Of a stretch of DNA of 49,919 nt, positions 40,101 through 49,400 are shown piece by piece. Every line of letters starts with the position of its first letter. The first letter of the stretch is position 1. Made by a program: the position numbers and the translations under genes. The notes beneath the pieces are model-generated. The model saw only the letters and a program-made list of their open reading frames with translations. It made no database searches and had not been told where the DNA came from. The stretch is from Amphimedon queenslandica (Eukaryota > Porifera > Demospongiae > Haplosclerida > Niphatidae). The DNA is taken from assembly GCF_000090795.2 (NCBI RefSeq), contig NW_003546253.1, positions 641,589 to 691,507 on the forward strand, read 5' to 3'.

Positions 40101-41269
40101 GTACTCTCATATTTGGTTCCAGGAAGAAGTTGATCAGGTTCAGAATCTGTTGTACTAGGACAGTCTAATGCAGCTTCCCTTATATGGGAAAATAATAATA
40201 ATTGTATGTATCTATTGTTGCCATACACCTATCATCTACACACATGCATGTACTACATATAGTTCAGGAGAAATTAAGGAAAAATTAAGGAAATAAATCA
40301 ACCAATTGTCAGAAATATGGCAAATATGAAATGCTTTCAATTTCAATCAGTTACATGCATGCAGTAATAACAAGATACCTTAGAGTGTGAGAGTGTGTAA
40401 CAGAGAGAGGGTGTGAAACATCAGAGACTGCTTGATCATCACTCCCGGTAGCAGACCTCCTCCTCCTCCTCCTCCTTGTCGATGAGGACCATTCCTCTTC
40501 CGATAATTGATCCGACGACGGACTACTGGTGCTTTCTCCTGGTACTACCATCGTCTGACGTACGGTACGCAATCGAAGAGTGTTCTCTTCAGCTGCTTCT
40601 GTCTCCTCCCTATCTCTTGCCTCTTGTCGCTGCCGACTCTCTTCCATAAACGAAGCAATATCGAAAATAGGACCATGTCCTCTTGATGCTGAATTAGAAG
40701 ACGAAGGAAGAGAAGGTAAAAGTGCATTGTTACTAGTGGAGGCTGATGAAAGAGGAGGATTATTGTTAAAAGAGGAGGAAGGAGTATCAGTGGTTGGAGT
40801 TAATTCAAACATATTGTCCATTTGATCCATTGACTGGCTTAGTCGGAATAATAACAAAGTGCGAGGAGCTCCTTCAATCTGAAAAGAAAGGTATACATTG
40901 GCAAGCAGGATGCGTTAAAAACCACCCCTGAATCAATGCACAAAAAAAATTAAGAAATATAACACAAGTAGGAAGCAGTTTACTAATGTAGCAGAACTTC
41001 CTGCCAGATGATTAACACGTCATTAACACGATCACAAACAATTAATCAATGCACCAATGGCAAACATATCAGACATGCTTTTATGTACCAAAGTGGCTCC
41101 TGTTTGATGAGGAGACCTTTAATAAACTCACATTTCCATCAGCCTCCCTCTCCCCCGTGTCGTTTCTTTGTGGCAGTTCAGGTTGTTCCTCCTCCTCTTC
41201 ATCCTCTTGTCTTAGCCTTCTCAGGGTAAACCTGAGTCTGTCTCTCTCGTCACGGTCTTCACCAGCCAT
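32884..41269 (-). CDS. TP53BP1: TP53BP1-like DNA-damage-response protein (Tudor + tandem BRCT)
   Basis: 53BP1 is a chromatin adaptor that reads methylated histone H4 at double-strand breaks. The start at 41269 gives MAGEDRDERDRLRFTLRRLR. Early exons: 41269-41132, 40878-40379, 40178-40047, 39979-39913, a 28-nt exon 39862-39835, 39689-39657. Then come acidic, Ser/Thr-rich exons with SQ/TQ pairs (39138-38924; about 38850-37515; 36853-36380; 36103-35580), as in the disordered half of 53BP1. A Tudor-like exon (34888-34734) follows, then a basic stretch KKRKKSVSKRPQ (NLS, about 34270-34240), and two BRCT repeats ending FKRS and TAA at 32884. The segment CRTLKYLTAIAVSLPCVSYN aligns with the 53BP1 CRTRKYFLCLASGIPCVSH region. 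The identity of the C-terminal half is secure. The link to the first exons rests on compatible splice phases only. Confidence 0.85.
34734..34888 (-). other. Tudor-like exon of the TP53BP1-like gene
   Basis: One exon encodes VIARWKDGKWYAATIVEV and then LHFYDGDYSSVSVQHILPL. Compared with the first human 53BP1 Tudor (VAKWSSNGYFYSG ... LFDDGYECDV), the aromatic cage positions Trp, Tyr, Asp and Tyr all have a counterpart, so methyl-lysine reading is plausible. Confidence 0.75.
36870..37285 (-). repeat. Family B repeat, about two units, in a TP53BP1-like intron
   Basis: Plus-strand reading is the reverse of the other family B copies, so in gene sense it reads TTTTTTCTGATGCATATACATG and GAGAGAATTTGTC. 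The anchor GACACTGTACTATA occurs at 37031 and 37217, about 186 bp apart. The array sits between the exon around 37350-37458 and the exon 36853-36380. Confidence 0.85.
38856..38865. other. Assembly gap of 10 N inside an intron
   Basis: Ten N bases interrupt the TP53BP1-like gene. On the minus strand the exon before it ends NSNE at a GTAAGT donor (38924/38923), and the next exon begins about VKIAVTTTSIK near 38850. The gap is therefore intronic and its true length unknown. The long frame that seems to run across it is an artefact. Confidence 0.9.
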
Positions 41270-41961
41270 GATGGGTATCCTATGAACAAAACACACAAGT
41301 ATCCCGGTTAATGTGCCGCTAAAACCCTAGCAGTCACGTGAATGCCACGTTGCATGCGCATCGGCATATGGCACAAGACCACATGATTAAACTTTTAACT
41401 TACACTAAAGGTGACTGGTTTCTGGCAAGAAAAGATATTTCTGTTGCTTAAAAGTTAAAACCTTCCTACACACCATAAAAGGTATGAAGAATTTCAGCCT
41501 TCAAGCACATGTCACAGCGTGATTTTAATATACGGAGAATTACGGATGTAGCAATACCAGAACTATTGTAGTACCATATAGATGTACCAAGAGAGGGTTA
41601 CAAAGAAGAGCTTATGCTAACTGATATACATAATGCATTTTCTAGTTAACTTCAGACAATACTTTGATGACTTGGAATAACAGCGAAAAGAAATTGAAAC
41701 AGAATGCACTTTGTTTACATACAATTCATACGGAACAAGGAGGAAATATTGATACTGCTAGCGCAATGAATGCACCATATTTTGACTGATGATTATCCAT
41801 TACCATGCCTCGCTCATACTTGCAGTATTGCCCCAACAGTTACTTTGATGGCATATGGCTTCTGCTTGCATACAATGTACAATAAATCATTAATTGCTTT
41901 AATATTTAAGTCGTCTGAAACAGCTCAAAGTAATCATTTACTCTCCCAGGAGCTGAAGACC
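41270..41961. promoter_or_regulatory. Divergent intergenic region, TP53BP1-like / NIDO-sushi gene
   Basis: The two starts face away from each other over about 690 bp. Near the TP53BP1-like start lie an E-box CACGTG (41335-41340) and a TGCATGCGCA element (41351-41360) resembling part of an NRF1 site. An acceptor-like CATAG just upstream of the ATG at 41269 raises the option of an extra 5' exon for the TP53BP1-like gene. No other gene is seen. Confidence 0.5.
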
Positions 41962-44900
41962 ATGTTTGCACTATTGCCAGCACTAGCATTTCTGCTTCTA
42001 TTTGACTCATCACGAGCCAACTCAAAATCACAAGCTCTCACTCGCTCACAGCTACTCTCATTTGGACCAGGAACAAATGATAATACTTTACAAAGAGGAG
42101 ATGACATGACAGCTAGCATAAGGCTATCACTGCCATTCACTTTTTACAATACAACTTACACAGAGCTATTTGTAAGTATTTTATATGCATATGGTTGTAT
42201 TACTTTGCATCTTGGATTAGGTTTCCACTAATGGAGCAATATCTTTGGGAGATGACTCGTCATCTTTAGTTAACGTGCAGTTTCCTCAAGATATGATGGA
42301 CCAGCCTCTCATAGCACCTTACCTTGCTGATGTGGATACTACTGGCATTGGTAATGTTTACTATAGGCACAGCAATGCTGCTGCTGATCTTGAATATGCC
42401 AACGAGTTCATACGTAATACCGGTACATTTGCTTCTTCTTCTGCATCGCAAATTGTTGTTGTGACATGGGACTCTGTGGGTTATTATAGAAGCAAAACTA
42501 ACAAGGTATAGCATGGAATATCAGTAGTAATTGTTAACCAGAACCTATTAATAGGTAAACACTTTTCAGTGTATCTTGGGTTGGAATGCTCAAGAATCTT
42601 TCGCCATCTTTCTCTATGTCAACCCATTGCTATGGACTACTGGTGATGCAAATGGTGGAAGAAATGGAGTGGGAGGAATGCAAGCTCAGGTTGGGTTTAT
42701 TGCAGGAGATGGCTCACGCTTCTTCACTTTACCTGGCTCTGGCTCTAATTTTGTTCTAGCACTTGATTCTGACACTAACATTATGCAGCCAGGCCGGTAT
42801 GTGTTTCAAATCAACAGTGACATTACTGAGCCCACAGGTAAATAATTATAAATCAAAACTTGAAATATGAGACTAATTGGCCTCATTCGCACGAAACATA
42901 CAAGTGCTGCCTACTTACGTAACAACAAGAATTCAATGTTGCAAAATATTGTAATTATAATTACATTTTAGTTGTTGACTGTGGCAGACTTCAAGCTCCC
43001 ATGGATGGTAGTATTGCATTCCAGTTTGACTTGACAACTTTTAATTCAGTTGCCACTTACAGTTGCAACTTTGGGTTTACGCTAATAGGCAGTGCTAACA
43101 GAACTTGCCAGTTGAATGGAAGCTGGTCACCTGATGCACCAACCTGCAATGGTAAGTGGATATTGCTATAAATTGCTAATTTTTAATGCACACATATAGT
43201 TACTGATTGCGGTACACTTGATTTTGATAGAAGTACTACTGATGTGGTAAAGAATGGGACTGGCTTATATGCTGTAGCAAGGTACAGTTGCATAATAGGC
43301 TACGTACTCCAAGGAAATTCTATTCGAACATGTCAGACGAACAGTATGTGGTCTGGAACAGACCCTACCTGTGAACGTAAGCCTTTAAAATAAATTTTCT
43401 TTATCTTTTCATAATAAATTATTATTACAGCAATTGTGTGTGATAAAGCACTGCTTTTTCCTGCTAATACGACTGCTCTTACAATTAATGCCAATCGATT
43501 CACATTTCGCTCAATTGCAACATATACCTGCCTACCTGGGTATGTCGTACGAAGTGCTATCACACGCACCTGCCAATCCGATGGAACATGGAGCTCTACT
43601 CCTTCTTATTGTGAATGTTAGTCACCATACTGACTTTTATTGTAATGTTCTTAATGATTCATTTTACAGTTATCAATTGTAACAATCCGCCAACAAATAA
43701 TGAAGTTGGACTCAGTGTGCAATTTACCAGCACTTTCCTCAATGCTCAAGCTACTTATTCTTGTGCAAGTGGTTACACTTTTAATGGAACTGCTCTAAGA
43801 ACATGTGGTACCAATGGACAGTGGAGTGGGAGCACACCCCAATGCATACGTATGTTGCAAAAATAAATAAATTATTTCATTGTTATCTCATTTTGTAGCT
43901 GTTGACTGTGGCATGCCTCCAGGTATTACTGGAAGAGACAATCTAATGGCAAACTTTGACCCCTCAAACACAACATTCGGAAATGTAGTAGTCTATTCAT
44001 GTGATATTGGCTTCAGATTAGTTGGCTCTAGCAGTTTGACTTGTCTTGCCAGTGGCAGTTGGTCTGGAGTTGCACCAACATGTCAAGGTATGTTTATTTA
44101 CACTTCCTTCATACTATAAAGGAAATTGAAAATAGATTTTGTGGCAATTCCATAGAATTCTTTTATAATTGAATGTTGTTTTGTGACTTCTGTAGTGAAT
44201 GACTGTGGACCATTAAATCCTAATCGACCATTGATGGTCAGCTATAATACAACAATTGTAAACAGCACTGCAAATTACAGTTGTGAAACTGGATATGAGA
44301 TTAATGGAAATCCAACAAGTTCCTGTCAGCCAAATGGCCAATGGAGTGGCCCTGAGCCATCATGCATAGGTGAATATGCCTAATCATTACTTATGTATTG
44401 CTTTAACTTTTAGTTATATTTGGGTGTGAGATTTTAGATCAGATTTGATAATAATTTGTTTTTAGGAGTTGATTGCGGTGATCCTCCTCAGGTTGCTGGA
44501 ACTGGCCCTACAAGACCAATAAGTAGCAGTACCAGCAACAGGTTTCCTTCTGTGGTTCAATACTCCTGCATTACTGGTTATGAGCTTGTTGGTTCTGCCT
44601 TCATTTCATGTTTGCCTAATGGCAGTTGGAGCAGCTCAGAAGTAACATCTCGATGCAGACGTAAGCTATTAATCATTTATTGTCATTTATTATTGTGACA
44701 CTGCTGTTGATACTAAAGAATGTTATAGTTTCCATTTCTTATTTGTATCTAACGAAAACAGTTACTCTAAATTTATTACTATAGTTTCAACAATTTATTT
44801 GTGGTTTTGTAATTATAATTCCTCATGTAGCCGTTGATTGTGGAAGCCCAGAAGATGAAAGCTTTTTCTTATTCAATGATGAAATCAATGTCACAATCAC

Positions 44901-46220
44901 ATCAACTGAATTTGGAGGAATAGCCACTTACAGATGTCTTGAAGAAGGAATGGTCATTGATGGAAATGATCGAAGAGTGTGTGGAGCTGATGGTAACTGG
45001 ACTGGAACGACACCAACAAACTGCACTTGTGAGTTGAAACAATTATGAGGTCACTATAGTTCAATAAATGAATTTCCTCCATACTTTAATTACAGTTGTT
45101 GACTGTGGCATTCCTGAGCTACCTTCCTTTGGCTTCGGTGGCGTTGTCAGGGATTTTAATGAAACCATATTCAACAGTACCGTGACGTACAGCTGTGATG
45201 ATGATGACTTGACTCCAGTGGGTGAGCCAGTAAGAGTTTGTCAGGCCAATGGCCAGTGGAGTGGAGAACCCCTCTATTGCAGAAGTAAGCAAAATTGTTA
45301 CCATAACAAACCATTATTGGATTGTAATGCTTAGGACGAACCAATTTATTTGTCATTGGATTGAGTATTGGGGTTACCATTGGAGGGATTTTACTTTTAC
45401 TGTTGCTACTGTTACTGCTTTTAATTTGTTTGTACTGCTGCTGTGCTGGCAAAAAAGGAAACACAACACCTAAAGAAAAGAAGGATAGGTTTGGATCACG
45501 AGACATTCTTGTTTGTACGTTACATACTTGCATCTGATAGTAATCATTAATGATCATTTTCTTTATAGCAAATGAAAACTTGTATCGAAACCCTGCAGTT
45601 GAATTACCTCAGAAAAATGGACATGCATATGATGGTTAGTAATACTTAATACAGTATGCATGAGCACAATTATTATTTCAATTCTTACAGAGCCTGAAGT
45701 TGTAGTTATGAAAGAAACGACTGTTGAATCTACTCCACCACCAGTATTGCCTCCTAAACCTGTAACACCACCTCCACCGGCTGTCGTCGAAAGACCAGCC
45801 CCACTGCTACAGGCTGAAGCACCACCTTCAAAGAAACAAGGTACACACATATAATATCTAAACAAGCATTGTATTACCTTTTGTTCCTGTATATACAGAA
45901 TCAAACAATGTAACTATTCCAAGAGTAATCCCTCAAGGTAAGGAAATTTCATTAAAATAATTTTACATTATAACAATTTTTCATTCCTTTATTTATAGTT
46001 GGGAGCCAAGAAGGTATGAAAATTCGCCTGTCAAAATTGTTAGAATTAATGAATAATAATAATAATTCTTTTTGTAGAAACAATTGATTTTGGTCCAGAT
46101 GACCCGTTTGAAGGTGTCGATGATAAAGACATTGATTCCGTGCACAATTTCCGCTTGCATTATCTTGGGAATGATGACAATCAGAGCATCTCCAGTGATA
46201 AAAAATATTACGCTATTTAA
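41962..46220 (+). CDS. Single-pass receptor: signal peptide, NIDO, nine sushi (CCP) domains, TM, proline-rich tail
   Basis: The start at 41962 was chosen because MFALLPALAFLLLFDSSRAN is a clear signal peptide. The NIDO domain is encoded by 41962-42171, 42221-42505 and 42555-42837 (LFVSTNGAISLGDD; VNTFQCILGW; WTTGDANGG; AGDGSRFFTLPGSGSNF). Nine CCP modules follow, each on one exon in a phase-1 frame, at about 42972-43150, 43200-43378, 43432-43617, 43671-43849, 43899-44087, 44196-44370, 44465-44660, 44830-45029 and 45097-45284. Each shows the DCG... C ... TC..NG.WS...C pattern. The TM helix (VIGLSIGVTIGGILLLLLLL, about 45340-45430) is followed by CLYCCCAGKK. The tail has PPVLPPKPV (SH3-type), a DPF motif and a terminal KKYYAI; stop TAA 46218-46220. 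Likely a cell-surface adhesion or recognition protein; ligand unknown. Confidence 0.9.
45999..46013 (+). other. 15-nt microexon in the NIDO-sushi receptor tail
   Basis: TTGGGAGCCAAGAAG lies between a TTATAG acceptor and a GTATGA donor. Phases fit: the flanking exons end with G and start with AA, so it adds V-G-S-Q-E without changing frame. It could also be skipped cleanly. Confidence 0.7.
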
Positions 46221-46282
46221 CAGTCAACACAAACATTAATTGTTTTAATTAGTTATCAATATATATATTCGTATTAATTCAT

Positions 46283-46345
46283 AATAAAGTGTTATTGTGT
46301 TGTAATAAAGTGTTATTGTGTTGTAATAAAGTGTTATTGTGTTGT
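46283..46345 (+). terminator. Triplicated 21-bp AATAAA module 3' of the NIDO-sushi gene
   Basis: The unit AATAAAGTGTTATTGTGTTG plus T is repeated three times, with AATAAA at 46283, 46304 and 46325. Each unit contains a poly(A) hexamer followed by a GU-rich stretch of the kind used as a downstream element. It lies 63-105 bp after the stop codon. Confidence 0.8.
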
Positions 46346-46402
46346 CTATAAGAAAATAAGTTTGTTGGCATATTACGTTTACTTGGAATTGAACTATGGT
46401 TG

Positions 46403-49400
46403 CTATGAAGGAAGAACTGTAGGCATAATATCAGCCCCAGTTTCTCTTCTCTCATTTGTCTTGACACTGTGCTTATAGTCTAATTCTGCCAATGCTCTAC
46501 ACGGATGTACAATGACATTGAAAGAAATTCCCTATGAATATGATAGAGTTTAAGATTAAACTAGCAGGGATATGATGATTGTGCTCACTCTTCCAGCAGC
46601 AGCTCGAACAAAGCCTTCATTTGCTGTTAATGTAATAGCCTGCAAGCTGTCACCAGTACCGAATATAATCTACATCATGCTAATAATTAATATTAAGCAA
46701 ACAAAGCAAACCTTGGCTCGTTCTTTGATTCTTCCACTGTTATGGAGATTTCGAGCTCTCTCTGAGGGTTGATCAGGGACAACATTAATCCTTGATAACA
46801 ATTCCCTATTTTGATGATACGGTTTGAGCTCTAAACAGAAACAAGGCTAAAGGCTCACTTTGCTCTTTCTTTCTCACTCGGGCCAGCCACAACAGATAAA
46901 ATTGATTTAAAATCATCTATTGCTGTTTTACAAGCCAATAAAGATTTACCTAATTTAGTCAAACAAGGGGAAACAGTGATATGCAATAGTGTGATGTGTA
47001 ATAATTATTTTAAAACAAGTACGGTTTCTACAAAGGAAAAATCAGTGTCATTTAGCCAAAAATTGCTCCGAGAGATTTCTCCATTTCTATAATTTTCTGA
47101 TTATGTATACATGTTCTTAAGTTGTGTTTCAAATTTCAGCTAATTCTGATCAAGTTTGGATTCTTTACAAGCTTTTAAAGTTGCTCAAAAACCAGGCCAA
47201 AGTCCCTGTACTATAGTACATGGTCTCAGGCTAAATTTCGTCAAAATTGAAAAGGAGAGAATTCCACAATTTTATAAATTTTTCTGATGCATATACATGT
47301 TGTTAAGTTGTGTTTCAAATTTCAGCTGATTCCGATCAAATTTGAATTTTTTACAAACTTTTTAAGTTGCTCAAAAATTGAGCCAAAGTCCTTGTACCAG
47401 GCATGGGGTCAAGCACTTGGTGCTTGTACTTAAGTACAAATAAGCACAGCTTTCTAAGTACTTAATGCTGCTTACAAGTACCTTTTCAATATAATCTATG
47501 TGCTTTGTACTCGTACTTAATTACTTTTACAAATTTACAAAAGTGCTTTTAAGCACAGCAAAAACTACACACGAATAATGTACATGTACATGTACATGTA
47601 CATGTACATGTACATCTACATGGTACATCTACATGTACATCTATATGTCGATGTCATGTACATGTACCACTACATGTACATGTACATTGAGACACACATA
47701 AGTACATGTATATTCTGTATTTTTATTATTTAAATAAATCTTACCACACATGTAAAAAACATGTACATGTACATGTAGTATACAAGTTTCGTAGCACATT
47801 GTGTGATTGTGTTTTAGCTTGAAGAATGGTAATGGCATTACTATTAGTGGTATCACTCCAAAGCTCTCTGCTGTTTCCATTTATTATGAACAATTAACAG
47901 AGTTAGTGTTTATTAGATGCAATAGTAAATTAACTATAATTGTAATTTTACTTTATTTTTACACGTAGTGAATATCTAGTACTTATTAATGTAATTAAGC
48001 ACTCTGAAAAATGTTTGTTCTTGTACTTAAGCACTTACATGTATGCTAAAGCTATAGATTGTGCTTGTGCTGGTGCTTCTAACACATTTAAGTGCTTGTA
48101 TTTGTGTTTAAGCACATTTCTTAGTGCTTGACCCCATGTCTGCCCTGTACTACAGTACATGGTCTCGGGCCAAATTTTGTCAAGATTGAAAAAGAGAGAA
48201 TTCCACAATTTTATAATTTTTTCTGATACGTATACATGTTCTTAAGTTGTGTTTCAAATTTCAGCTGATTCCGATCAAATTTGGATTTTTTACAAACTTT
48301 TTAAGTTGCTCAAAAATTGGGCCAAAGTCCCTGTACTATTAGTAACGCGGTAGCGTTACTAAGTAGGATTCACCCCCAAACAAAATGGCTGCCACGACTT
48401 TTGCAGCCTTGCTATACCGGGAAAACGAGCTCCTATGCTTACCAGACTTTATAGAGGACCTTATCTTGACCAGAGGACTCCAATGGTACCCATAGCGTGG
48501 CTCTAGACCTTTTCTGGGAGAAAAATCAAAAATCTGCAAACCGGCCGTTTTGTTCAGCCACCTTTTTTCATCTTCATCATCATCATCAAGTTAGTCCTGT
48601 CAATCCAGTTGTCGGTCGATATATCGATTATGCCTGGTGATAGAAGGTTAATTCTTACACCATTCTACTCCCACAGGGTATGCGCAGGTCCTTGTTCCCT
48701 AGAATCATTCTCCAAGAAAGGAAAAAGTGATACTGAGTCTGTGACTGTTGGATCGCACCAGCTTACCTCATGCCACCATTTTGTTAATAATTAAATAAAG
48801 AAGCATGTGCTCCAAAAATTTGGGCGTGGTCGCGCATGCTCAGATCTCAGAACTGGGAACAGCAAGTAATCTTTTACGTAGCTAGGCTAGCTATGCTTGG
48901 AATCAAATTGCAATACTTAGTGGAGGTTTCCAGCTAAGAGAAGGTATTAATCTTGCATATATCAAGTGTGTAATGAATTATTTTATTTCAAAAACACAAA
49001 ACAATTAATTAATGTTTATAATACTAGTGATAATATATTAATATGAACTTGAAAGAAGGAAGACCTGCAGGAATAGCTACAGGATTGCTGGGAAGATAGA
49101 GCTTCTTGAACAAGGATTCACATCAAGACTATAATATTTATTTCACTTGTCATCAGTATAGTAGATATTCCTTCACCATATCTATTCAACTCAATCAGTG
49201 CTGTCCCTCATAAATGCTGTAAAATCATAACAATGACAACAATAATAAAGAAACTTATTGTTTGTGTAAAATCAAAAAGTATCACAATTGTAACTGAAAA
49301 AATATTATAAATAGTATAAAAAAATTAACACAAACAAGAACATAAAAAATAAAAAAAAAAAAAAACAAGATTGAGTAGGATTCCGAATGACCAACGAAAA

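Noticed and set aside
46861..46950. Donor GTGAGC at 46862 for the second exon of the unidentified gene
   Set aside because: It would leave a 28-nt intron and shift the next exon out of frame. The upstream donor GTGAGA (46877) gives a 47-nt intron and keeps the frame through to the stop.
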